In this document: positions 41,967 through 53,084 of the stretch, piece after piece
How positions within the stretch are numbered: position 1 is the stretch's first letter
Layout: each line of letters starts with the position of its first letter
Assembly: GCF_030272615.1 (NCBI RefSeq)
Contig: NC_081414.1
Location: forward strand, 814,036,569-814,100,568
DNA: 64,000 nt
Reading direction: 5' to 3'
Source: Cryptomeria japonica
Taxonomy: Eukaryota > Streptophyta > Pinopsida > Cupressales > Cupressaceae
Translations under genes and position numbers: made by a program
Notes under the pieces: generated by a model
What the model saw: only the letters and a program-made list of their open reading frames with translations
Told to the model about the DNA's origin: nothing
Databases searched by the model: none

Positions 41967-44333
41967 ATGAGTTTTACAACAACAAGCCCTACTTACACTA
42001 TTCCCGTTAGACGAATCCGTAGAATTAAGTCTTTCCGAGGTTTAAATACCGAGGAGATGGAACCTAATTTGAGTAGCCTTTTTAACGAGGATATGGGTAA
42101 TTCCTCTAATCCTCCTAATGATGAAGAAGCTCCCCATGAAGTTTCCGTTGAACAACTTTCGAAATTGGATAACCAATTTGACGATTTTCACCAATGGATG
42201 TCTCATGAGTATCCCGATAGTCAAGCTCTTCCTTTAATTGAGGGTCTAAAACGCATGCTTCAAAGTGATAAGAATGGAATTGATGTTTTGCGTGGTATTG
42301 CACACATTGTGGATTCAAATGTGATGCCTATGAAGAGTTGTGCCGAATCTTTAGGTTATACACAACCTCCTACACAAATTAATCATTCTATTCCTTTGAC
42401 CACTCCTATTGCTAGCATACCTACCTTTACATCAAACATCATGGCTACTTCTATTAAAGACACTCCTCCTGTGATTACCAGTCATGGGGGCAATCCTCCC
42501 TCTTCTTCAATTAATCCTATTCCTTCATTTAATCCGACTTCTTCGTACATTCGTTCAATGAGTGTTCCTATTACATCTTCACAAATGAACATCACGCAAG
42601 GGGGCAATTCATTTAACCATTCCATTCCTCCTTGTAGTGTTCCTCCTATCCAATCATCCCCTATGGTTGACTATCATAGGGTCCCACCACCTTACTCCCT
42701 ACCTTCTTTCAATAACATAACACCTCCGTCTCAATCTAACACATCTAACATGAACTCTTCAACTGAAGCTACCATTAACAGTCTTGCACAAACTGTCTCT
42801 TCTTTACAACAACAAATTGCCTCTATGAATCAATCTAAGTTTAGTGTGCCTACATTTGATGTTGCGAGCCCACTTTCTCTTGACATTGTTCGAGCCATCC
42901 CTCCTAAACATGTTGAAATCCTGCATTTGGAACTTTATAATGGTAAAGGAGATCCTCTAACACATGTTAAGACTTTTCAAACAATTTGTACTGATTTTGC
43001 TTATGACCCAAGGTTGCTTGCGAAACTATTCACTAGAACATTAAGAGACAAAGCCCTACAATGGTATTGCTCGTTGCCTTCTTATTCTATTACTTCTTTC
43101 GAACAACTTGCAAATGCTTTCATTCAACAATTTCAAAACAATATAAGTCCTAAAGTTACTTTGATTGATTTAATGCATTGTAAACAAGGTGTTAAAGAAA
43201 AAGTGACTGATTTCATTGGTAGATATAAGCATTTGTATGCTCAAATTTCTTTTCCAGTGCCTGATAATGATATTCAAAGAATCTTTATTTCTAATTTGCA
43301 AAAAGATATTCGAGACAAACTTCTGTTTTCTGAGTTTACTTCTTTCCAACAGTTGTGTGCCACTCTTCACAATTATCAACTGACTGTGAGTCAAATGGAA
43401 CAATCACATCCTATGGCTCCGAGTGATAAGGGTGATAGCAGTCAACAACCATTTGGGAAGATTAAACCAAACAGAGATTCCATCAAATTCAATGAAAACA
43501 TCATCAACAACAATGTGAATGCAGCATCAGGTGTGCCTCCTATTTCTAAATTTTTCAGAAAAGAAAGAAAGTATACTCCTTTGAATGAATCATTGCATGA
43601 TATTATGAATAAGTTATTGGGACAAAATGTGCTTACTCTTCCTCCTGTACGACAAATTGATCCTGCAAAGATTACTTCACCTTATTTTGATCATAAAGCT
43701 TTTTGTCATTTTCATCGTCAGCCTAGTCATGATACTGAAAAATGTTTTTCTTTAAAAGGTAAAATTCAGGATTTGATTGATAATAATACTATTTCTGTTT
43801 CTGGAGTGAATGATAAAGGCAACACATCTGTAGCTCCTCCTAACCAAAATCTTCAGATTTTTACTGATCCATTACCTTCTCATACTTCTAATACTTCTAA
43901 TGCGATTGAGGTTAATGATTCCTCTTTCTCATCTGATAGTCTTGTGTCTATGACTCCGAATGTGATTAACTTTGTAGAGCAGCAAGAAATCCCTAAAGAA
44001 CCTTCCATCACATTTGATTCTAGTGAAACCATTAGAGCACCTGATGGTCCTTTATACATAGTTGCAAAAGTCAAGAATAGGCCTTGCCGTGGAGTGCTTA
44101 TTGATCCTTCCTGCATGGTTAATGTTATTACTGAAGAATTTCTTTTTACTTTGCAATTAAATCAAGTGATATATGACAAAACAGATGTGGTTGTGAAATT
44201 ATTTGATGCATTTTCTTCTCCTGCGATTGGTTCTATTACATTGCCCATTGAGGTCCATAACAAATCCCTTGATGTGAACTTTGCTATTATTCCTTCTTCT
44301 GAACAATTTCGTGTGAAGCTTGGCTATCCTTAG
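41967..44333 (+). CDS. gag: Family A Gag with protease-like domain (A' copy)
   Basis: 788 residues from ATG 41967. Retrotrans_gag lies at about 319-478 and is the capsid-type domain that assembles particles. A CX2HX4HX4C knuckle follows at about 577-592 (CHFHRQPSHDTEKC). A retropepsin-like domain starts near 692, with the catalytic position reading D-P-S instead of D-S/T-G. The frame stops at TAG 44331-44333, where the older copy A has TGG, so this is a mutation rather than a conserved readthrough site. The frame continues in register at 44334. There is no RT, RNase H or integrase. Confidence 0.9.
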   Translation: MSFTTTSPTYTIPVRRIRRIKSFRGLNTEEMEPNLSSLFNEDMGNSSNPPNDEEAPHEVSVEQLSKLDNQFDDFHQWMSHEYPDSQALPLIEGLKRMLQSDKNGIDVLRGIAHIVDSNVMPMKSCAESLGYTQPPTQINHSIPLTTPIASIPTFTSNIMATSIKDTPPVITSHGGNPPSSSINPIPSFNPTSSYIRSMSVPITSSQMNITQGGNSFNHSIPPCSVPPIQSSPMVDYHRVPPPYSLPSFNNITPPSQSNTSNMNSSTEATINSLAQTVSSLQQQIASMNQSKFSVPTFDVASPLSLDIVRAIPPKHVEILHLELYNGKGDPLTHVKTFQTICTDFAYDPRLLAKLFTRTLRDKALQWYCSLPSYSITSFEQLANAFIQQFQNNISPKVTLIDLMHCKQGVKEKVTDFIGRYKHLYAQISFPVPDNDIQRIFISNLQKDIRDKLLFSEFTSFQQLCATLHNYQLTVSQMEQSHPMAPSDKGDSSQQPFGKIKPNRDSIKFNENIINNNVNAASGVPPISKFFRKERKYTPLNESLHDIMNKLLGQNVLTLPPVRQIDPAKITSPYFDHKAFCHFHRQPSHDTEKCFSLKGKIQDLIDNNTISVSGVNDKGNTSVAPPNQNLQIFTDPLPSHTSNTSNAIEVNDSSFSSDSLVSMTPNVINFVEQQEIPKEPSITFDSSETIRAPDGPLYIVAKVKNRPCRGVLIDPSCMVNVITEEFLFTLQLNQVIYDKTDVVVKLFDAFSSPAIGSITLPIEVHNKSLDVNFAIIPSSEQFRVKLGYP

Positions 44334-44342
44334 CTATCTTCC

Positions 44343-45362
44343 ATGAAAGCTATTGCTTCTCCTATACATAAGTGTTTAAAATTTCCCCATAATGGTGAAA
44401 TTGTTACTGTCAATCATAGTCTCTTTAAACCAGCTGAAAGAACCTCTAGTGTTCCTATTGATTACCTTTGGCCTAAACAATTCCAGTCTCTTCCTCCGCG
44501 AAGTGATCATCTTTTCAAATCTTATCAAAAGTGGAAAACAGATATGATCCTATCTCTAAGTGAACCTAGAACACCTAAACTTGACATTCCTATCATTCTT
44601 GAGAAGGAAGTTCTTCCTTTGAAAGATAAAACTAATATCTTTCCTCAAGAAGATTCCCAACCCGTCCCCATGGATGTGACTATGTCTATGCCTGATAAAC
44701 CTTCTAAGAGTAGACCTATACCTCCTCGTCATGATGGACTTGGTCTTCTCCCTAAACCAAAAATTCCTCCTTTATATGGAGCAGTTCCTCCTCCTGCCTT
44801 TTATAGAGAGAAGAGACCTTCTTCTTCTCCTATTATCCAGCCTAAGAGACCACAACCTAAACACCCAAGTGCTAAGGATGAGAACATTCCTCCTCCTCTA
44901 TCTTCTCCAATTCCTACTAAGACTAGACGTAATCGTTCCGCACGTGAACGCCGACGAAAACGTCGTCTTAGGGCTCAAGCAGCTGCTTCTCAAAACTTAC
45001 AATCTCCAAAAACACCTTCAACAACCATTATTCCATTTTCTCCTCAGCCGGATATTGAGCCTAAATCTCCTAAACATAAGATGCATGATGCTCTTGATCC
45101 TGTGCGAGTTAAAGATCCTATTTTTATAAATCTTGATGATGATATAGATGAAAATGTTGATAACCATTTATCTAATGAATTTTCTAAAGCACTTATCCTA
45201 GCTCCTAGACAAGAACAATGTGGCTTGGAACATGAACATAGCCCTTGTTTGGATCTTGTGATAGCTCCATCTACTGTGTTGGATGTTCCTCCTCTAGCGT
45301 GTTCCCTGCCTTCCCGAAACATTGATCAGCAAGATCGGGGGGTAGATGACATGCTAGACTAG
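44343..45362 (+). CDS. Continuation of A' Gag-protease: Pro-rich and basic C-terminus
   Basis: Same frame as the preceding CDS, past the TAG. It holds the end of the protease-like domain, a Pro-rich stretch (PIPPRHDGLGLLPKPKIPPL), a strongly basic patch (SARERRRKRRLRAQAAA, about codons 988-1007 counted from 41967) and an acidic tail. The basic patch could bind RNA or act as a nuclear signal; this is inference. Total frame 1,132 codons including stops. It ends at TAG 45360-45362. Confidence 0.8.
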   Translation: MKAIASPIHKCLKFPHNGEIVTVNHSLFKPAERTSSVPIDYLWPKQFQSLPPRSDHLFKSYQKWKTDMILSLSEPRTPKLDIPIILEKEVLPLKDKTNIFPQEDSQPVPMDVTMSMPDKPSKSRPIPPRHDGLGLLPKPKIPPLYGAVPPPAFYREKRPSSSPIIQPKRPQPKHPSAKDENIPPPLSSPIPTKTRRNRSARERRRKRRLRAQAAASQNLQSPKTPSTTIIPFSPQPDIEPKSPKHKMHDALDPVRVKDPIFINLDDDIDENVDNHLSNEFSKALILAPRQEQCGLEHEHSPCLDLVIAPSTVLDVPPLACSLPSRNIDQQDRGVDDMLD

Positions 45363-46090
45363 TTACATTAGCATAGCAGATTCTCTCCCCCTCTCTTTTG
45401 TTACTTCTTCTATATGTTATTCTCATTCTTCTATTTTTCGTCCTTAGTGTTGTCTACTTGAGGACGATGCAAAGCATTGAGATCTCTTTGGTCTCTCTCA
45501 TGTTGACTCAAAAGACACATGTGTTCCCTTCTTCTAGGAGACCTTCCTTGATTGGGGAATGAAGAACAATTATGCATACATACATATGATATATACATGA
45601 TTTATCATACAGCATACTGACCCCGAGGAAAGCGAAGTCACCTCGTGCTTTGTGTTTTGTGTTTATTATCCTTGGGTTTATCTCACACTTGGGGGCTAAA
45701 TCTTTGCGATACCGTGCTCCTTTTCCTTTCTCATTTCTTATGTGTATCACTACGTTAAAACAATCACCCTCGTTGAGGCGTGTGCGATCGCTTTAACGTA
45801 GGGGGGCATACACCCTATCTATCCTTTCACGATACTTGAAAATTTCTTGGTGAATATAGCTTTGCCTTGAAAATTTTTGGTATTTCTTTTGCATGACTCA
45901 TAGTGAGGGAACCTTACTACTGACAGTCATGGTTCTCCCTCGTGATCTTCCCTTTTACTTTGTCAATCGAAGTTGTAAGATCCTTAGTCCACTGGGGGCT
46001 TGGTGTATCTTGCCTCCTTGACGTGGTGAAAGTCTTTCAATGTTGTTTCCTTGTACTTTATCGGAAGTATGAGCTCACATACTCCCACTA
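45363..46090 (+). other. Noncoding 3' tail of A', with preserved target site of element B
   Basis: No gene. Around 45570-45590 lies the uninterrupted version of the site that element B occupies in copy A (reverse complement of CATATGTATGTATGCATAATT). Confidence 0.7.
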
Positions 46091-46104
46091 AAGTGGGGGC
46101 TAAA
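46091..46104 (+). other. Polypurine tract of A'
   Basis: AAGTGGGGGCTAAA directly before the 3' LTR, identical to element B. Confidence 0.85.
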
Positions 46105-47366
46105 TGTAGCATCCTAAAATTGCGACACTTGCAATTTCGACTGCATTTCGGTCTTCACGATGGCGACGCAACACGCAACCTGAATGGAGACCCCAAAACT
46201 CGCTCACGACACTGAAAACTGCATTTTTCAAGCACCCTGGCCTGAACCTCCTTTGCACCCCGCTGTCCTGGAGATGGGACCAGAGCGCCCAGCGCCCTGG
46301 TCCCTCAGGACCAAGGCGCCCAGTGCCCTGGTCCCTCAGGACCAAGGCGCCCAGCGCCCTGGTCCCTGGGTCCTATTTTGGGCCCGGTTTTCTAAGTGAT
46401 ATCGGGTCTTTTTGTTTGCAAATTGGAAAATTACTTCCCTGGTCGGCCTAAGGTCGGGAAAATCGGTCTATTAGCCCTAAATGACAAGTATATAAACTAC
46501 ATTTTTCTCTCTCATTGGGCATGAGATGACATGACGACATAAGCGTGGAAACTATACTCAAACATTCAAGCATTCAAGCACTCAAGCAATTGATCATTCC
46601 AAGTCTCCATTCAAGGCTAAGTGTTGCATTCAAGTCAAGGATTCAACCATTGAAGAGGAGATCACTTACTTCATGCTACAACATATTACAACACACAACA
46701 TCTAAACCTTCGCACATAAGGATACCAACATCCTTAGAACAAGGTATTAGTACTTGTTTGTCATTACAGTCATTTACATTTACAGCACTTGCTCATTTCT
46801 TGGTTAATTCCAAAACCGGGGTTTGACCTAAAGGCAAACCCCTAATCCCTAACCCCCCATCGTCTTCGCTTTTCTGTGTGTAGGTTGCAGGTACGCAGCT
46901 GAGATTGAAGATTTGGAATCCTTGTGCAGAGACGAACCGATCCCACTTCGTTTCGCGGATTTTTCGGAGGACCGTGGCGCCGGGCGCCATCGTCCCGACA
47001 ACTTTTTCTCAAATTTGCAGGACAGCGCCGTATCGACATTCTACTGCTAATTCCAGGTCCGCAGCTTCATCCTATAACCTAAACTCAGTTTATAAGCGAA
47101 TCTTTATGACTTTCTATGCATTCCTAGCTTAATCAACATTCTTTACAAAAGAGGGTAGATTTGCTTTCCAAACCCTTGAAATTCATTTAGCATCCAATCC
47201 TACATTATGTGGGATTGGATCTTATGAGTTTCAACCCCTCTTTTGAATGTAAAGTCTATCTCCCAAGTGAAAAACCCGTTGAATCCTAGCGAACCTCCCT
47301 TCTCTCTCCTCGGAGTTGGAAGAGGGGAGACCAACTAGGGTTCGACCGCGATTTTTCCGCTTTACA
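46105..47366 (+). repeat. 3' LTR of A'
   Basis: 1,262 bp, nearly identical to the 5' LTR but with three 31-bp hairpin units (46277, 46308, 46339) instead of two, which accounts for the whole length difference. Confidence 0.95.
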
Positions 47367-47529
47367 AATAGTAAGAAGAGACATTAAGTTTTATTTAATA
47401 TAAAAACTTTGTATAACCCTTATTTACTCTAATGCAAGTTCTTTTAAGAGTTTTGTTTTGAATAATTTGAATCACAATTTATTTGTATTTAGATAAAACA
47501 TCAAAGTTGTCTAGTGAAGTAAAAGTGTA

Positions 47530-50500
47530 AATTTCACATAATCAAGTGTACATTCTACTATGATTTGTGTCTCAATAGTAAAAATAGTTGTGAATAAATT
47601 ATAACAAGATTAATGATTACCAACTTGGTTACTTTTGTGCTTGTTTTAGTTAAAATAGTTATGAATAGCTAAAATAATTTATTCATTAATCTTGTTATAA
47701 TTTATTCACAACTATTTTTACTATTTTATATAGAGAAATTGGGTCAAGTGCATGAAAATAAGGGACAAAAGGAACGTTTTCAATGAACACATTTTTTTTT
47801 TTAGAAATTAGAAAACACTAATCTTAGATTTGTAATGTCCGCCAAAATACCCTAGAGAAATAATCTAAAATCTACTAACAAATGGAGATAATTTTTTTAA
47901 AATAACATCCAATACACTATGCTAACTTTAATATACATCAAGGTAACATTGAGTAATTGCATGAGCACATATAACAACATGTATAACTCCATAATTCTAT
48001 ATTATGCAAGCAGATTAATTCTTTCTAAACATCAACATATCTCCAAATATACTCTTACAAACACATCCATTCCCTAGGGTATCTTAACATCACTACTTAA
48101 CATCAATCTAACATAACACTTATCTTTCAAGAAGATATTATTCTATTATTCTCTAATCATTTATTTTTCATGCATCTAGAGCAACATTAACACATATGCA
48201 TAATTCATTCACATGATAATCTTTAATTAAAGCATCTTAGAATTCATTTAACCATTTAACCCCAAAAATCTCTTAATTACTCAAATAAGAATCAATGCAA
48301 CTATTCTATTCTTTCCATCATTCATTCTAAAGCATGACATAACACAATTCCATCCCATACAAACGCAACTCAAATACATATAACTATTCTATTTCTTTCA
48401 CATAGTTCTCATAAACTCATATTACATAATGAACATCTGATACATCAAGGAACTCTCTTTCTAAACACCACATCATGTCCTATTACAATGTCATTTACAA
48501 TTACATATAGATACTTATTACGAAATGCATAAATTCCTTTATATACTCAAGTCATCATGATACAATATCTTCTTTCCATGAACATAGAAATTAGCTTTGA
48601 AGAATAATCACATGAAGAATCCAAGAATCCATGCACGCTACATCAAAGAATAATATCCCAATGGAAGAAGGCATCAACCACCCGACCATGTGGAACTAAA
48701 TAGGAACCACCCCCATGCTAGGAGATGACAAAGGTTCCAACTCACACTCAAGACCTAAGTTGACACCTAACAGCCAAAGGACACAACAAGACACTAGAAG
48801 ACTCCAACATAGGAAATAAACACACCAAACGCTTCACATGGCTAAATCAAAGCAAATAACCTTCAGAGGCACAACAAAAAATCATGGCCTATGGATAATG
48901 GACACATGTAGGGCAAGAGTTTCATCACATGCTATCCTCACAACAAAAGGGGCCAAGCCTCACCTTGATAGACATGTGGAACAATCTCAACCTTGGAGAC
49001 ATTCAAGGGAGATCGGTTTACAACTCCAACAGTCTTCCCAAGCTCATCCCGAGTGTGAACGCTTCTAGGGCTATGAGGTGGGGTCAAAACCAATTATTAT
49101 ATTTTTTAGTGAACTCCTAAATACCCAAACCCACTAATCAATTATTAAGTTTATCACTTGCAATTATAAATAAACTCTTCATGTGGTTTCATCAAGTCTA
49201 GACCCCCTCCTAGAGGTCTAATGCTCAAGACCTTGGTCCACACATGCAAGAGCCCACACACCCTATCATGGTCCAAAACCATCGGGTAGAAACACATATC
49301 CAAGAACATAAATCATCATCATGAAGGATAAAAATGATATAAAAATAATCACAACAAACTAAGCACAAACTAAGCAACGACAACTTATAAACCATACTCA
49401 TAGAAAGCAGCCTTCACCAAATCATCATAAAAGAAAAGCCTATCATGAATGCAAACCATCAAACATACCAAAATCGCATCAAATCCTCAACAGTGAGGCA
49501 TAACACATCCCACTAGAGCCATAAAAAAAAATCCGTCAACATTGAGGCATTCCCCCTCTCGTTAGAGTAACATATTGCATATGAAACACCTAGACGGTAA
49601 GGCATGAATCCTCTTATCGGAGCACAAGAAACAAAATTATGGATCAAAACACATCAAATGCAACTCTACAATGTCAAAACAGACTACAAAATCCTATGGC
49701 AAAATCACAAACCCAACAAGACACAATTCTGGGCTCAAAACTAACTTTTTAGGACCCCCGAAGCAGCCTAGCTCTCTCAGAATGCAAATTAGTGCTCCTA
49801 GAATGTGGTGTAGCACTTCTAGTATGTGTCCTAGCATTTATGGACTATATAGTAGAATTTTTTGTTTATTATGTAGCATTTTGGGGTCATAGAACAACGT
49901 TTTGGGTACTAAGTCCTACATCTGAGGTTTAGGGTTTAGAGTTCTAGGTATGTTTCCCAACACTCTAGGTAGGTTCTCCAGTGCCCCAAGGATCCATAGT
50001 AGTGCTTCGGGTATGTTCTACAATTATCCTGGGTTCCAGAATGGCGTTTTGGGTAAAAAGGCCAAAAATGTAGATAAAAGGGCTCAAATGGATAGGGCAC
50101 TTGCCCAAATCAATAAAGGGGTCAAACACAACACCCAAGACCCACTCAAAGGGTATGATAGATCCATAAATCACTAAAGAATAACAAGATTACAAAATTA
50201 CATATACAAAAAATGAAAATAGTGAACAAATTCTTCTCTCAGTGCTCAGATTGAGTTCAAAGGCACAAATCATGAAGGGGAGATATGCAACCCATAAAGA
50301 CAACATAAAAGAAGCATCAAACAGTCATAAGGGAACCAAAACACTATCATAAACACTCCCTAATGGTATGTTCTCAGAAAATGCAAGTCACAGAGAATGG
50401 ACAGTGCACTCAGGAAGCTTGAAACATGAGGATTCAAACTGAAATGAAAGAGAATACTCAAGTTACTCAATTAGGAATGACATAAACCCAAATTAGTGTA

Positions 50501-52465
50501 AATATCATCATAAAAAATTAGAAATAAGAAAACATATAATTCACAGAGAATACACAAGCAACATCACGGCAATCCAATTTTCTCAAATTTGAAAATAACA
50601 ATAATTTGTACTTCCCTTCCCAAATTCCTTTCAATATCAATTTAAAACCTTCCATCTAAATTCAAGAACTCCCAAAATAAATTCCACAATAACTAGAAAT
50701 AAATTAGCATAGGCACGAAGAGAACAATCTTTCCGGAAAATAAAAACTTCAAAGGAAGAATCGCACCAACCTGCAAATGCAAACTAAAGGATGAAGAAAT
50801 TTGAAGCTGAGAAATCCACAAGCAATCCCAAATCCTCAAGCCAAATCTTCAATCAAATTTCAAAATCAAATCCAAATTCTGCCTGAAGAACAACTCGACA
50901 ACCATTCCAAAAAACAAAATAAATATGAAAATCATTCAAAACGTCGGCCAATCAAAATATTTCATTATACTATATATTATACCTACCTTTGCATAGTTCA
51001 AGAATGATATTTAATAAATATATTTTTATTTACCTACCTTTTCATCCTACCAATCAAATAAAGGGTAGGTAATTTATATTTTGAATGTAATTACCAACAA
51101 TATTAAATTTATATTACACATTCAATAATAATACTTTACCCAATAAAAACAATTAAATAAACAAGGCCTTAAAAATAGGTCCCTATATTAAAATATAAAA
51201 TCAAATCACAAAAATCAATAAATAATTTTATTAAAGTCAATAAATCAAATCCAGAAATAATAATAAATTAAATAAAGCAATACAATAATAAATAGAATAA
51301 ATAAATAAAACATCCAACAATAAAATAATAAAAATAATTAATAAACCAAATAATAGGTAAATCATTAAACAATAAATAATTAGATAAATATACCATTAAT
51401 ATAATTAAATCCCATCAATAATCAATTTAAATAAATAAATCATCAATAAATAAATAGATGATTAATAATTCAAAAATACACAATAATTAAATCAATTAAT
51501 AACCCAATAAACCAATTAAATTAATCCTAATTGGTTTAATTAAAATCTCACAATGAAATTATCATCCTAAAAATAATTGAATAAATATCCATAATCAAAT
51601 AAACAAGCATAGACTCTAACCACAACTTGCGTCATGGCAGAATTTGACAAGGTACACATCTTAGACCTGGAGTGTGCAAGGGAAACTATGTCATCTCCAA
51701 CAACTTTCCATTGGGATAAAGACACGCTTAGACATGTGAAGCCAAGTGAAGTTGATGTCTGGTACCTGCATCAAAGACCAACACAACATATACGATACAT
51801 ATACATCATATTAAACAGACAAGTGATAGAGAATCGCGATGACATATACCACTCGCAATGAGTGATATGACATCATCTCTACTCATGAAGACAGTCATCC
51901 AATAGATCATAAACATCACATAAAACCATAAACATGTAATCGAGTTAGTATCCTCATAAATCATATAGTCCACATAGGCAATGACCACATATAAATCCAT
52001 AAAACAAGTAAATCCATTCATTCATCAAGGTGATACTGTGTACCAACATCTATAAGAATTGTCAAAATGCCACTTATCATACAATAGGTCTAACATCATT
52101 AATCACATAAATCTCCAAAACATGACGAGTCATATCAAGTAATCATAAATCCTCATAGAGTCCTAATATCTATGTTACTATCTAAGATAGCAGTAGAGTC
52201 ATAAATAACCATCCATGTATCCATCATAAATCTATATGTCTATTAGAACACAAATCAAAACACAAGTCTAGGAGGGGCACTACAAGATGAGAAGTTAAAG
52301 ATAGTATGCTCAAAATTTGAACACACAACAAGAACATGAGTCATACTACTCTACATTTACTTTTTAAACTACTATTCTTTTGAAAGTGATGTAGATTAAG
52401 GGGTTGAAATAGGGGCCACACAAAGTGGTCTTGTTTTATCAAAGAACATGAAATAGCATATGTTG
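47530..52465 (+). repeat. Copy H+ of an inverted dispersed repeat, split by insertion F
   Basis: 47530-47830 joined to 52285-52465 matches the reverse complement of 59783-60240 (H-). Landmarks are GTGAATAAATTATAACAAG, AAATAAGGGACAAAA, GAAAACACTAATCTTAGAT and GTGATGTAGATTAAGG. No coding signal. The nature of the repeat is unknown. Confidence 0.7.
47831..52284. mobile_element. 4.45-kb TG...CA insertion F, possible giant solo LTR
   Basis: Comparison with H- defines the insertion. It starts TGTAATGTCC, ends GGGCACTACA (8 of 10 bases inverted) and is flanked by AGATT/AGATG, a probable 5-bp target duplicate with one change. I find no LTR pair, RT, Gag or long frame inside. There are three degenerate repeats with a GAGGCAT / TAAGGCAT core near 49495-49605 and very AT-rich sequence (AATAAATA runs) at 51000-51600. 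A very long solo LTR or a non-coding element are both possible. Confidence 0.55.
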
Positions 52466-52499
52466 TCAAATAGGGTTCACACAAAGTGGTCTTGCTAGA

Positions 52500-52930
52500 G
52501 TCATGGTGCCAAACCGAGGTTATGGAGGAATTTCCTCCCAAGGATAAAAATCCTCCTCATATGAAAAATTCCGCCCAAGTCAAGGATAGGGTGCCAAAAT
52601 GGAGTTCACGAGGAATTTCCTCCTCCAAGCTACATTTCTGCACACCACTGAATTTATGCCCAAGGATAGGAGTTGGGCGCCAAAATGACCCCATGGAGGA
52701 AAAGCAAAGAAAGTTCAAAATCCTCCACATCATGAAATTTGTGCCCAAACCTAAGGAAGAGCTCCAAATTGGGGTTGTGGAGGAATTTTCCTCCAAAGAC
52801 CAAATTCCTCCACAAGGTGATTTTAGTGCCCTAGATGAGTATAGAGCACCAAATGGGCCTTAGGGAGGAATTTTCTTCCTACGACAAAATTCTTGCATCA
52901 CATGAAAAAGCCACCCAAGTTATGGATCAA
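52500..52930 (+). repeat. 86-bp tandem array with GGAGGAATTTTCCTCC palindrome
   Basis: Five units with the palindromic core near 52524, 52609, 52693, 52781 and 52866. Each unit also carries GCCAAAAT, GCCCAAG and TCCTCCACATCATG-like parts. A matching array in the opposite orientation is at 60240-60665. Confidence 0.8.
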
Positions 52931-53084
52931 GGCGTTGGATGAGGGTGAGGGATGGATCAACCCTCTTATTAAAATTTAGGTTGGACCTATTGAGTTCATC
53001 ATCCTTTTATTGTGATGCATGTGAAAGTTAGGTCATTTCCTAGTTTACAAAGCATAACTTGTGAAACCCTAATTTTTCATCCAT

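Larger units (their letters stand above)
39556..47366 (+). mobile_element. Complete young gag-only gypsy element A'
   Basis: 7,811 bp, LTR to LTR, flanked by perfect 5-bp target duplicates AATAG (39551-39555 and 47367-47371). The LTRs differ by about eight substitutions plus one 31-bp unit, so insertion was recent. Its only protein is Gag plus a protease-like domain (41967-45362, one nonsense codon). Primer site and polypurine tract are identical to those of element B, the likely source of RT and integrase for this family. Confidence 0.92.

Noticed and set aside
44331..44333. Programmed stop readthrough between Gag and the C-terminal part in A'
   Set aside because: The other copy (A) has TGG at the same position, so the stop is a private mutation.
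48838..50177. Small frames inside F as genes
   Set aside because: All are under 80 codons, overlap in several frames and show no domain or bias.
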